Positions 18,758 to 26,771 of a DNA stretch of 64,000 nucleotides are shown piece after piece. Each line of letters starts with the position of its first letter. Within the stretch, counting starts at the first letter, position 1. Origin of the DNA: Microbacterium album (GTDB taxonomy: Bacteria > Actinomycetota > Actinomycetes > Actinomycetales > Microbacteriaceae); assembly GCF_014643695.1 (NCBI RefSeq), contig NZ_BMJY01000006.1, positions 62,001 to 126,000 on the forward strand, read 5' to 3'. Made by a program: the position numbers and the translations under genes. Under the pieces are notes generated by a model. It was not told where the DNA came from, searched no databases, and saw only the letters and a list, made by a program, of their open reading frames with translations.

Positions 18758-18822
18758 TTGACTAGCGTGTGTGCTGTTCACTAGCGTTCCCCGCACTAGT
18801 GAACGGCACCGGCGCTAGTCAA
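18758..18822. repeat. Symmetric array of four TTSACTAGYG motifs
   Basis: Two motif copies on the plus strand (18758-18767 and 18777-18786) are mirrored by two on the minus strand (18794-18803 and 18813-18822). Neighbouring same-strand copies are 19 bp apart on each side. The inner arms form a 9-bp inverted repeat (18776-18784 with 18796-18804) and the outer arms a 10-bp one, with 8-base gaps on both sides. CTAG is normally rare in GC-rich genomes. It could be a dimer-of-dimers operator or a nested hairpin. Confidence 0.8.
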
Positions 18823-18866
18823 CGGGCCCTGCGTGGGGGCGCAGGGGTTTCGGATGGGCCACGCCG

Positions 18867-18872
18867 TAGGCT
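18867..18872 (+). promoter_or_regulatory. -10-like hexamer of cysS, leaderless start
   Basis: TAGGCT lies exactly six bases before the GTG at 18879, with a G-run between and no canonical ribosome-binding site needed. No good -35 is visible. Confidence 0.45.
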
Positions 18873-18878
18873 GGGGGC

Positions 18879-20321
18879 GTGTCCGTCCGCATCTACGACT
18901 CCCGCGCGCAGTCCCTGCGCGAGTTCGTGCCGCGCGTTCCCGGGAACGTGACGATGTACGTGTGCGGACCGACGGTGCAGTCGGGGCCCCACGTCGGGCA
19001 CCTGCGCGGGGCGCTCGCGTTCGATCTGCTGCGGCGGTGGCTGGCGTACCGTTTCGGCCGGGTCACGTTCGTGCGCAACGTGACCGACATCGACGACAAG
19101 GTGCTTGAGCGCGCCACCGCGGACGAGCCCTGGTGGGCGCTGGCGTACCGGATCGAGCAGGAGTTCACCGGCGCATATTCCGCGATCGGCATCCTTCCGC
19201 CGACATACGAGCCCCGCGCGACGGCCTCGATCCCGCAGATGCAGGAGCTGATCGCGCGCCTGATCGAGCGGGGCCACGCCTACGCCGCCGCGGGTGACGT
19301 GTACTTCGATGTGCGCTCGTGGGCCGAGTACGGCTCGCTCACGCGTCAGTCGCTCGACGCGATCGAGCCCGCGACCGACGCCGATCCGCGCGGCAAGCGC
19401 GACCCGCGCGACTTCGCCCTGTGGAAGGGCGCCAAGCCCGATGAGCCGGCCGACGCGTGCTGGGACTCCCCGTGGGGCCCGGGTCGTCCGGGCTGGCACA
19501 TCGAGTGCTCCGCCATGTCGCGTCGCTATCTCGGGGCCGAGTTCGACATCCACGGCGGCGGCCTGGACCTGCGCTTCCCGCACCACGAGAACGAGCTGGC
19601 CCAGTCGGCCGCCGCGGGCGATCCCTTCGCCCGGTTCTGGGTGCACAACGGGCTCGTCACTGTCGACGGGCAGAAGATGTCCAAGTCGATCGGCAACGTC
19701 ACGCTCGCGGCCGACCTCCTCGCCGGCCGTCCGGCTCTGGTCGTCCGCTACGCGCTCGCCGCCGCCCACTATCGGTCCAGTCTCGACATCTCGGACCGCG
19801 CTCTCGACGAAGCCGCCGCCGCGCTCGAGCGCATCACGGGCTTCCAGGCGCGCGCCGCCGAAGCCGTCGGGGCGCCGGGCGAGCGCGAGGTGCCCGAGTC
19901 GTTCGCCGCCGCCATGGACGATGACCTCGGCGTGCCGCAGGCGCTCGCCGTGCTGCACGACACCGTGCGCGCCGGCAACTCCGCGCTGGACGCGGGCGAC
20001 GCGGCCGCGGTGCGAGCGGCGGCCGACGGCGTCGCGGCGATGGTGCGCGTGCTGGGGCTCGACCCCGCGAGCGCGACGTCCACCGCGGCATCGAGCGCCG
20101 AGACGGCCCTGTCGACGCTGGTCGAGGAGCTGATCTCGCAGCGGGCGCAGGCGAGGGCCGCGAAGGATTGGGCGACGGCCGACCGCATCCGCGATCTCTT
20201 CGCGGCCGCGGGAGTCGCGCTCGAGGACACCGCCGACGGGACGAGGTGGAGCATCCCGGATGCCGCCCCCCGTGCGGCCGAAGACGACAGCCGCGCCGGG
20301 CGTGGCAAGAGGGAGAACTGA
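18879..20321 (+). CDS. cysS: Cysteine--tRNA ligase
   Basis: A class I aminoacyl-tRNA synthetase of 480 residues. The zinc-binding Cys in YVCGPTV, the HIGH-equivalent PHVGHLRGA, the second zinc region WHIECSAMS, the FPHHENE motif and the KMSKS loop (KMSKSIGN) are all present. The C-terminal tail after about residue 460 is disordered. The start is GTG and appears leaderless. The stop overlaps the rlmB start as TGATG. In related genomes cysS-rlmB usually follows ispD/ispF directly. Confidence 0.96.
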   Translation: MSVRIYDSRAQSLREFVPRVPGNVTMYVCGPTVQSGPHVGHLRGALAFDLLRRWLAYRFGRVTFVRNVTDIDDKVLERATADEPWWALAYRIEQEFTGAYSAIGILPPTYEPRATASIPQMQELIARLIERGHAYAAAGDVYFDVRSWAEYGSLTRQSLDAIEPATDADPRGKRDPRDFALWKGAKPDEPADACWDSPWGPGRPGWHIECSAMSRRYLGAEFDIHGGGLDLRFPHHENELAQSAAAGDPFARFWVHNGLVTVDGQKMSKSIGNVTLAADLLAGRPALVVRYALAAAHYRSSLDISDRALDEAAAALERITGFQARAAEAVGAPGEREVPESFAAAMDDDLGVPQALAVLHDTVRAGNSALDAGDAAAVRAAADGVAAMVRVLGLDPASATSTAASSAETALSTLVEELISQRAQARAAKDWATADRIRDLFAAAGVALEDTADGTRWSIPDAAPRAAEDDSRAGRGKREN

Positions 20322-21304
20322 TGGCGAAGCTGGGACGCCCGGGCGCAGGCCGGGGCAAGAAGAAGGGCCCCACGAAGGGCACCGGCGGGCACAGCCGCAA
20401 GGCGCTCGAGGGCAAGGGGCCCACCCCGAAGGCCGAGGACCGCGTCTACCACGTCGCGCACAAGCGCAAGCAGGCCGCCGAGCGGCTCGCCGCCAAGCGC
20501 GGACAGCACGCCCAGACCCCCGGGCCCCGGACGTCGCGGCCCAAGGGCGACACGGACACCGAGAACGTCACGGGGCGCAACTCGGTGCTCGAGGCGCTGC
20601 GGGCGCGGATCCCCGCCACGGCGCTGTACATCGCCCAGCGGGTGGAGATGGACGACCGCGTCAAGGAGATGCTGTCGATCGCGAAGAACCGCGACATCCC
20701 GATCCTCGAGGTGACGCGGCCCGAGCTCGACCGCATGGCCGGCTTCGACGGCGTGCACCAGGGCGTGGCGCTGAAGGTTCCGCCGTACGAGTACGCGCAC
20801 CCCCAGGACCTGCTCGAGCGGATCATCGAGGGCGGTCAGACCCCGCTGCTGGTGGCGCTGGACGGGGTGACCGACGCCCGCAACCTGGGCGCGATCATCC
20901 GCTCCACGGCCGCATTCGGCGGACACGGGGTGGTGATCCCGCAGCGCCGCTCCGCGGGCATGAACTCGGGCGCGTGGAAGACGAGCGCCGGCGCCGCCGC
21001 CCGCATCCCCGTGGCGATGGCGACGAACCTCACCACGACCCTGAAGGAGTTCAAGAAGCAGGGCGTATTCGTGCTGGGCCTGGACGGCGACGGTGACGTC
21101 TCGCTGCCCTCGCTGCAGCTCGCCGACCGTCCCGTCGTCGTCGTCGTGGGTAGCGAGGGCAAGGGGCTCTCCCGGCTGGTGACCGAGACCTGCGACCAGA
21201 TCGTGTCGATCCCGATCTCCGCCGCGACCGAATCGCTCAACGCCGGGATCGCGGCATCCGTCGCGCTGTATCAGATCGCGACCCTGCGGGCCGCGACCGA
21301 CTAG
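20321..21304 (+). CDS. rlmB: 23S rRNA (guanosine(2251)-2'-O)-methyltransferase RlmB
   Basis: A SpoU-family (SPOUT) RNA methyltransferase of 327 residues. A long basic N-terminal extension (about 1-80, rich in Lys, Gly and Arg) precedes the RNA-binding substrate domain (about 81-160) and the knotted catalytic domain. SpoU motifs seen are DARNLGAIIRSTAAFGGHG, VVGSEGKGLS and IPISAATESLNAGIAASVAL. It methylates the ribose of G2251 in the 23S rRNA peptidyl-transferase loop. It is coupled to cysS by overlap, a conserved actinobacterial pairing. Confidence 0.93.
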   Translation: MAKLGRPGAGRGKKKGPTKGTGGHSRKALEGKGPTPKAEDRVYHVAHKRKQAAERLAAKRGQHAQTPGPRTSRPKGDTDTENVTGRNSVLEALRARIPATALYIAQRVEMDDRVKEMLSIAKNRDIPILEVTRPELDRMAGFDGVHQGVALKVPPYEYAHPQDLLERIIEGGQTPLLVALDGVTDARNLGAIIRSTAAFGGHGVVIPQRRSAGMNSGAWKTSAGAAARIPVAMATNLTTTLKEFKKQGVFVLGLDGDGDVSLPSLQLADRPVVVVVGSEGKGLSRLVTETCDQIVSIPISAATESLNAGIAASVALYQIATLRAATD

Positions 21305-21370
21305 ACAACGCGCGTGGGTCCGCTTCCGAGCTGAGGGAATCCTGGGAGCGCGACGCGCGTTGCCACGGAT

Positions 21371-21389
21371 GGTCCGCGTCTCGCGGACC
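21371..21389 (+). terminator. Hairpin downstream of rlmB
   Basis: An 8-bp stem (GGTCCGCG with CGCGGACC) and a 3-base loop lies 66 bases after the rlmB stop and 40 bases before the next gene. A looser inverted repeat (CAACGCGCGT with ACGCGCGTTG) precedes it. Either may end the cysS-rlmB message. Confidence 0.45.
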
Positions 21390-21429
21390 GCTCGACCTAC
21401 GACAGCATCACCCGACGAAGGGAATCAGC

Positions 21430-22071
21430 ATGGCTCGCATCGCCGTCATCGGAGGCACTGGCTACGCCGGCAGCCACATCGTGAAGGAGGCCGTCGACCG
21501 CGGCCACACGGTCGTCTCGGTCTCGCGTAAGGAGCCGTCCGAGCGCGTCGAGGGCGCCACCTACGCGACGGCGACCCTCACGGACGGACCGGGCGTCGTG
21601 GCCGCCATCGGTGACGTCGACGTCGTGGTGGTGGCGGTGGCTCCGCGCGAGGACATGGCGGGGCGCGTGCGTCCCGGCATCGCGGGGCTCGCGGACGCGT
21701 TGCCCGAGGGGACGCGGCTCGGCGTCGTGGGCGGCGCGGGCGGCAGCCTGGTCGCCGAGGGCGGCCCGATGCTGATCGACGCCGGCGAGTTCCCCGAGGC
21801 CTTCCAGCCGGAGGCGCGCGAGATGATCGGCGTGCTCGACGACCTCCGCGCGGATGAGACGGGCCTGGACTGGTTCTACGTGCACCCCGCGGTCTTGTTC
21901 GGGGCGTACGCGCAGGGCGAGCGCACGGGCGGCTACCGCACGGGCGGGGACGTCCTCGTGGCGAACGAGAAGGGGGAGTCGACGATCTCCGGCGCCGACT
22001 TCGCGATCGCGATCCTCGACGAGATCGAGAACCCGAAGCACCGCCGTACGCGCTTCACCGTGGGCTACTGA
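21430..22071 (+). CDS. NAD(P)H-binding Rossmann protein (atypical SDR, biliverdin-reductase-B-like)
   Basis: A 213-residue single-domain protein with the N-terminal nucleotide-binding motif GGTGYAGSHI (about residues 8-17) and the NmrA/YwnB-type pattern RxGxAGL. These atypical SDRs lack the YxxxK pair and reduce flavins or act as redox sensors. The cognate substrate here is unknown. AAGGGAA lies seven bases before the ATG. The gene converges on the amidohydrolase with only 13 bases between the stops. Confidence 0.85.
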   Translation: MARIAVIGGTGYAGSHIVKEAVDRGHTVVSVSRKEPSERVEGATYATATLTDGPGVVAAIGDVDVVVVAVAPREDMAGRVRPGIAGLADALPEGTRLGVVGGAGGSLVAEGGPMLIDAGEFPEAFQPEAREMIGVLDDLRADETGLDWFYVHPAVLFGAYAQGERTGGYRTGGDVLVANEKGESTISGADFAIAILDEIENPKHRRTRFTVGY

Positions 22072-22084
22072 CCCACGACCGGGG

Positions 22085-23515
22085 TCAGCGGGCGCGGGTG
22101 CCCTTGCGGTACTGGTACGGATTGCTGAGGATCTCCGCCTCCGGGATCTCAGGGTTCATGCCCGCGCGCCACACGTCGTCGCCGAGCGTGCCGCGCAGGT
22201 GCTCTACGGTGTCGTCGAGCCGCGCCCGCAGCCCCGGGAGGTCCACGCCGCACAGGCGGCCGTCCCACTTGACCGGCACGCCGCCGACGAGCACTACTTG
22301 CACGTCGCCGCGTCCGGCCTGGTAGACGACGTGGCCGTAGGGATTGAGGATCGGCAGCATCGTCGGCGAGTGCTCGTTGCGGATCAGAACGATGTCGGCC
22401 AGCTTGCCGGGTTCCAGGCTGCCGATCTCGTGCCAGCGTCCGATCGCCTTGGCTCCGCCGCGCGTCGCCCAGTCGACGACGTCCTGAACGCGCAGGGTGG
22501 CATGGGTCACCGTCGCTCCGTCCTGATGCGCGATGTAGTGCTCGAGAGACCGGTCGGCGCCGATCGTCGTGCGCATCGCCGAGAACATGTCAGCGCTGAA
22601 CCACACGCTCGTGTCGATCGACAGTGACGCTGGGATGCCGTGCGCTCGCAGCTTCGCGGCCGGCGGATAGCCCTGGCCGCAGGTCTGCTCGCTCTCGGTG
22701 GAGAGCGACACCGTGCCGCCCGACGCGGCGATGCGCTGATAAGAGTCGTCACTGAGGGTTGCAGCGTGCACGTACACGAAGCCCTCATCCATAACGCCGT
22801 GCTCGTACATCAGGCGCACGCCGTCGTCGCCCGTCGCCCCCCAGACGCCCGCGTGGGTTGTCACCGAGAGACCCATGTCCTTGGCGAAGCGGAATGCCGG
22901 CGCCTCGGGGAAGGAGGCGTCGCCGGGCACGTCGAAGGCCAACTGCGTGCCGTACAGGCGTGAGCGCGCGTCCTCGATGACGCGCGCGACGGCGGGCTCC
23001 TGCGTCCATTCCCACGGAGCCTGATGGAGGTTGCCGTAGGCGAAGACATAGCGGCCCGGAGCGCTCGCGAGCGCGTCCACGGCGGCAGCGCCGTGATCGG
23101 GCGTGCGCAGACCGTGCGACCAGTCGACGCCGGTGGTCACGCCGGACTCGATGGCGTCGAGCGCCGACAGCAGGTTGCCGACCGCGATGTCCTCGGGCCG
23201 AAAGGTCTTGCCGTGCTCCAGGTAGTACCAGACGAAGTACTGCGTGAGTGTCCAGTCGGCACCGTACGCGCGCATCGCGGTCTGCCACATGTGCCGGTGC
23301 GTGTCGACCATGCCCGGCATCACGATGCCGCCGCTGGCGTCGATCTCGTGGACGCCCGGCGGGGCGGCCAGGTCGGGGCCGACCTGCGCGATTCTGCCGT
23401 CGATGACGAGCACGTCCGCCCGGCGATGGACGGAGTGGGCGTCGTCCATCCTGAGGAGGATGCCGTTGCGGAACACGATGGGCTGGCCGGGAGCGGGGAT
23501 GGGGGTATCGGACAT
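22085..23515 (-). CDS. Amidohydrolase of the AtzA/TrzN-SsnA deaminase type
   Basis: A 476-residue metal-dependent hydrolase. Zn ligands are visible: His73 and His75 (DTHRHMW), His221 (TTHAGVW), His250 (YVHAATL) and Asp301 (SIDTSVW). An N-terminal beta-sandwich flanks the TIM barrel. Related enzymes deaminate or dechlorinate purine- or triazine-like rings, or hydrolyse cyclic amides. The start ATG at 23515 has AAAGGAG seven bases upstream; the longer frame to 23587 is not needed. The gene is divergent from the bicupin operon and probably belongs to the catabolic locus. Substrate is unknown. Confidence 0.85.
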   Translation of the reverse strand: MSDTPIPAPGQPIVFRNGILLRMDDAHSVHRRADVLVIDGRIAQVGPDLAAPPGVHEIDASGGIVMPGMVDTHRHMWQTAMRAYGADWTLTQYFVWYYLEHGKTFRPEDIAVGNLLSALDAIESGVTTGVDWSHGLRTPDHGAAAVDALASAPGRYVFAYGNLHQAPWEWTQEPAVARVIEDARSRLYGTQLAFDVPGDASFPEAPAFRFAKDMGLSVTTHAGVWGATGDDGVRLMYEHGVMDEGFVYVHAATLSDDSYQRIAASGGTVSLSTESEQTCGQGYPPAAKLRAHGIPASLSIDTSVWFSADMFSAMRTTIGADRSLEHYIAHQDGATVTHATLRVQDVVDWATRGGAKAIGRWHEIGSLEPGKLADIVLIRNEHSPTMLPILNPYGHVVYQAGRGDVQVVLVGGVPVKWDGRLCGVDLPGLRARLDDTVEHLRGTLGDDVWRAGMNPEIPEAEILSNPYQYRKGTRAR

Positions 23516-23580
23516 GCTCGATCTCCTTTGATCAGCAGGACGAGACCAGGATGGCGCGCGCAGTCGATGTTCACAAGCTC

Positions 23581-23610
23581 TTGACACATTCTGTGCTTAA
23601 GCCGTTTACT
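23581..23610 (+). promoter_or_regulatory. Sigma-70-type promoter of the first catabolic operon
   Basis: A consensus TTGACA -35 at 23581-23586 is followed after 18 bases by TTTACT (-10) at 23605-23610. It points towards the bicupin gene at 23726. Such a good -35 is unusual in this window. Confidence 0.65.
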
Positions 23611-23613
23611 CGG

Positions 23614-23630
23614 GTTCAGCAGCACTGAAC
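23614..23630. promoter_or_regulatory. Candidate operator at the first catabolic promoter
   Basis: The inverted repeat GTTCAG-N5-CTGAAC covers the expected transcription start just downstream of the -10. Its position suits repression by one of the locus regulators (XRE-cupin or LacI); which one is unknown. Confidence 0.45.
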
Positions 23631-23725
23631 AGTTCTCGGGTTAGCGCTGTACACCCGAGGGATCGACGACGGTGCGGCACCCACGGCGCGACGAGGCGCC
23701 GCGGTGGAGCTCTCGGGAGACTGCT

Positions 23726-24619
23726 ATGGCGAGGTACGTGGTTCGTCGGGCGGCGGACGCCGTCTACTCCGATCCGGGGCCGGTGGCCCCGAGCGCCGAG
23801 GGCGTCACGCGATGGCGTGCCGTCGGCGAGGAGGACGGGGCCGCGCACACCGACTTCGGGATCACGCGGCTCGCTCGGGGCGGCCGGATCGCGACCCACG
23901 TGCACTCCTTCGAGGAGAGCTTCCACGTGCTGAGCGGGGAGGTGCTCCTCGCGACGCCCGAGGCCACGGTCCACCTCATGGCGGGTGATTACGGCGTCAT
24001 CCCCATCGGCGTGCCGCACCGCTGGGGCTCCGTCGGCGCGCAGGGGGCGGAATGGGCCGACCTGTTCACGCCGCCGGCGCGCTCGCGCCACGGCGGCGAC
24101 ACCTACCGAGTGCCGGAACTGGCCGCGCGCGACGCGGTGCGCGTCGATCCCCGCGATCCGCGCATGCGCTCGTTCGGCTCGATCAGCGCTGCGCACATGG
24201 ACAAGGACGCTCAGTCGCAGGAGCTGCTGGCCGTCTCAGCCAGCATGCGCACCGCGTTGCTGGTGTACAGCGGCATCTCCCTGAAGATGATGGTCGACTC
24301 CGACCTCGGCGCGACGCTGGGGACGCTGTTCATGGTGCAGTACGAGCCTGATGGCAAGGCAGGTCCGCACGACCACCCCCTCGAGGAGGCGTACCTCATC
24401 ACCGAGGGCGAGGTGCGTGCGACGTTCGACGGCGACGAGTACCTGCTGCGCGCGGGGGACATCGCGTGGGCGGGCGTCGGCACAGTCCACTCGTTCGCCG
24501 CGACCGGCGCTCCCGTGCGATGGCTGGAGACCCAGGCGCCGCAGATGCCGGCACGCCACGCCTACCGCTTCGCGCGGGACTGGGAGTACCTGACGGAACG
24601 TCTGGAGGAGGAACAGTGA
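23726..24619 (+). CDS. Bicupin protein
   Basis: A 297-residue protein with two cupin_2 barrels. The first (about 45-115) has metal-ligand candidates His58, His60, Glu64 and His98. The second (about 200-275) has His215, His217, Glu221 and His255. Both metal sites look intact, so this is likely an enzyme (dioxygenase, isomerase or aminohydrolase type) and not a storage cupin. The layout resembles ureidoglycine aminohydrolase and similar bicupins, but no allantoin genes are near. GGGAGA lies six bases before the ATG at 23726. It is the first gene of the operon and overlaps the next start (GTGA). Confidence 0.8.
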   Translation: MARYVVRRAADAVYSDPGPVAPSAEGVTRWRAVGEEDGAAHTDFGITRLARGGRIATHVHSFEESFHVLSGEVLLATPEATVHLMAGDYGVIPIGVPHRWGSVGAQGAEWADLFTPPARSRHGGDTYRVPELAARDAVRVDPRDPRMRSFGSISAAHMDKDAQSQELLAVSASMRTALLVYSGISLKMMVDSDLGATLGTLFMVQYEPDGKAGPHDHPLEEAYLITEGEVRATFDGDEYLLRAGDIAWAGVGTVHSFAATGAPVRWLETQAPQMPARHAYRFARDWEYLTERLEEEQ

Positions 24620-25323
24620 CGGAGCGCACCATCCTGGTCGTCGGCGGATCCGCCGGCATCGGCCTCGAGATCGCGAGGGATCTCATCGCCGGCGGTGATC
24701 GGGTGATACTGACGAGCCGCAGCGCGGAGACGGCCGCCCGGGTGGCGGCGGATCTCGGACCCGCGGCGACCGGCCTCGCCGTCGACGTGTCGGAGCCCGA
24801 GCAGATCGTCGCCGCGCTGGCGGACGTCCCCGCGATCGACGGGCTTGTGCTGGGCGCCATCGAGCGCGACGCCAACACGATCCGGGACTACTCGATCGAG
24901 CGCGCCCGACGCCTCATCACGCTGAAGCTCATCGGCTACACCGAAGTGATCCACGCGTTGCTCGACCGGCTGCAGCCGTCGAACGAGACCGGCATCGTGC
25001 TCTTCGGCGGGCGTGCGAAGGATGCCCCCTACCCGGGGTCGACCACCGTGTCGACAATCAACGGCGGCATCGAGGGTCTGATGAACACGCTCGCGCTGGA
25101 GCTCGCGCCCATCCGCGTGAACGCGCTCCACCCGGGGATCGTCGGCGACAGCCCGTTCTGGGCGGGCAAGCCGGCGGCCGTGCTCGAGGGCTATCAGTCG
25201 CGCACGCCCGGTGGCGAGCTGGCGACCATGACCGACATCGTCGACGCGGTGCGCTTCCTGCTGTTCAACCGCGGCGTCTCCGCGCACAGTCTCAACGTCG
25301 ACCGCGGCTGGCGCATCACCTGA
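24616..25323 (+). CDS. SDR-fold protein lacking the catalytic Ser-Tyr-Lys
   Basis: A 235-residue Rossmann protein with the classic nucleotide-binding motif VVGGSAGIGLEIA (about 8-20) and the C-terminal PGIV loop of classical SDRs. The catalytic residues are missing: the Ser position reads Gly131/Gly132, the Tyr position Val145 and the Lys position Asn149 in GSTTVSTINGGIEGL. It may bind NAD(P) without dehydrogenating, or use another chemistry. The GTG start overlaps the bicupin stop (GTGA) with GGAGGAG upstream. It is the second gene of the operon, and a 42-base gap precedes the M24 gene. Confidence 0.8.
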   Translation: MTERTILVVGGSAGIGLEIARDLIAGGDRVILTSRSAETAARVAADLGPAATGLAVDVSEPEQIVAALADVPAIDGLVLGAIERDANTIRDYSIERARRLITLKLIGYTEVIHALLDRLQPSNETGIVLFGGRAKDAPYPGSTTVSTINGGIEGLMNTLALELAPIRVNALHPGIVGDSPFWAGKPAAVLEGYQSRTPGGELATMTDIVDAVRFLLFNRGVSAHSLNVDRGWRIT

Positions 25324-25365
25324 TCCGCCACCGAGCCCACTGATCCAAAGAGACGAGGACGTCAC

Positions 25366-26769
25366 ATGAGCATCGCGACCCGAGGGAACATGGGGGTCGA
25401 CTGGGAGGCGCGCGTCGATTTCGGACGCCTGCGGGAGGAGCGGCTCGCGCGGCTGCGCGCCGAGCTCGACCGCTCCGAGCTTGGCGCCCTGCTCGCCTTC
25501 GATTTCGGCAACATCCGCTACGCGTCGGCGACCCACATCGGCACTTGGGCGATGGACAAGCTCATCCGGTTCTGCCTGATCACGCGCTCGTCCGACCCGA
25601 TCGTGTGGGACTTCGGGTCGGCCGCGAAGCACCACGACTTGCTGAACCCGTGGCTGCACGAGACCCACATGGAGGCTGACGCGGACCCCCACGCGCCGCA
25701 CCACGGCGCCAAGCGGCCGCGGCTCGAGACTGGGGCCCGCGCCGGTATCTCGACGCTCCGCGGCGCATTCCCGCCCGCGGCCGGCATCGCCGAGGAGGTC
25801 GCCCGCAAGGTCACGCGCGAGCTTGAACGGTTCGGGCTGGCACGTGAGCCGCTCGGCGTGGACCTCATCGAGCTGCCGATCCTGTTCGCACTGCAGGCCC
25901 AGGGCATCACTGTGGTCGACGGGCAGCAGGTGTTCCTCGAGGCGAGGCGGATCAAGACCGCCGACGAGATCACGCTGCTGACCTCTGCCGCATCGATGGT
26001 GGACGCCGCTTACGACCGGCTCTATGAGTTCCTGCGTCCAGGCGTGCGCGAGAACGAGTGCGTCGGCCTCGTGGCGAAGTCGCTCTACGACCAGGGCTCG
26101 GAGTACGTGGAGGGCGTCAATGCGATCTCCGGGGAGCGCTGCGCGCCCCATCCCCACGTCTATTCCGACCGCGCCGTCCGCCCGGGGGATCCGGCGTTCT
26201 TCGACATCCTGCACTCTTTCAACGGTTATCGAACCTGCTATTACCGCACCTTCGCGGTGGGATCCGCGAGCCCGGCGCAGCGCGACGCGTACAAGATCGC
26301 GCGCGAGTACATGGACGTCGCAATCGCGGCCGTGCGGCCGGGGGCCACGACCGCCGACATCGTGTCGCTGTGGCCGAAGGCGCAGGAGGTCGGGTTTCCC
26401 GACGAGGAGGCCGCGTTCGCCCTGCAGTATGGGCACGGCGTCGGGCTGTCGATCTGGGAGAAGCCGATCTTCAGCCGGCTGACGTCGCTCGACCATCCCG
26501 AAGTTCTCGAGGAGGGCATGGTCTTCGCTCTCGAGACGTACTGGCCGGCGGCGGACGGCTGGGGAGCCGCGCGCATCGAGGAGGAGCTCGTCGTCACCGC
26601 CGACGGCTGCGAGGTCATCACGAAGTTCCCGGCCGAAGACCTGCTCGTCGCCGGCGGCGGCCGTTACTTCACCGTGAACGGCCCGCTGCCCGGCATCCGT
26701 GACTCGCAGTCGCACCTGAACACGCCGGAGGGCCGCGGAGAGGCGCACCGCGAGAAGGCAGCCGACTGA
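25366..26769 (+). CDS. M24-fold (creatinase/aminopeptidase-like) enzyme with altered metal site, paralog 1
   Basis: A 467-residue protein with a creatinase N-terminal domain (about 20-215) and a pita-bread M24 catalytic domain (about 220-440). Compared with methionine aminopeptidase, the ligands Asp280, His357, Glu390 and Glu405 are present, but the second Asp is Cys291 (NGYRTCYYRTF) and the second active-site His is Trp364 (VGLSIWEKP). It is therefore unlikely to be an ordinary Xaa-Pro peptidase. Members of this fold also include creatinase, ectoine hydrolase and the DMSP lyase DddP. It stands directly before livH (3-bp gap), so it probably acts on the imported compound. Confidence 0.85.
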   Translation: MSIATRGNMGVDWEARVDFGRLREERLARLRAELDRSELGALLAFDFGNIRYASATHIGTWAMDKLIRFCLITRSSDPIVWDFGSAAKHHDLLNPWLHETHMEADADPHAPHHGAKRPRLETGARAGISTLRGAFPPAAGIAEEVARKVTRELERFGLAREPLGVDLIELPILFALQAQGITVVDGQQVFLEARRIKTADEITLLTSAASMVDAAYDRLYEFLRPGVRENECVGLVAKSLYDQGSEYVEGVNAISGERCAPHPHVYSDRAVRPGDPAFFDILHSFNGYRTCYYRTFAVGSASPAQRDAYKIAREYMDVAIAAVRPGATTADIVSLWPKAQEVGFPDEEAAFALQYGHGVGLSIWEKPIFSRLTSLDHPEVLEEGMVFALETYWPAADGWGAARIEEELVVTADGCEVITKFPAEDLLVAGGGRYFTVNGPLPGIRDSQSHLNTPEGRGEAHREKAAD

Positions 26770-26771
26770 CG

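Noticed and set aside
23726..24619. Bicupin as ureidoglycine aminohydrolase in an allantoin pathway
   Set aside because: No allantoinase, allantoate amidohydrolase or ureidoglycolate genes that I recognise are in the locus.
25366..26769. M24 protein as a DMSP lyase (DddP)
   Set aside because: The general layout is similar, but the Asp ligands of DddP are not conserved here and no DMSP genes accompany it.
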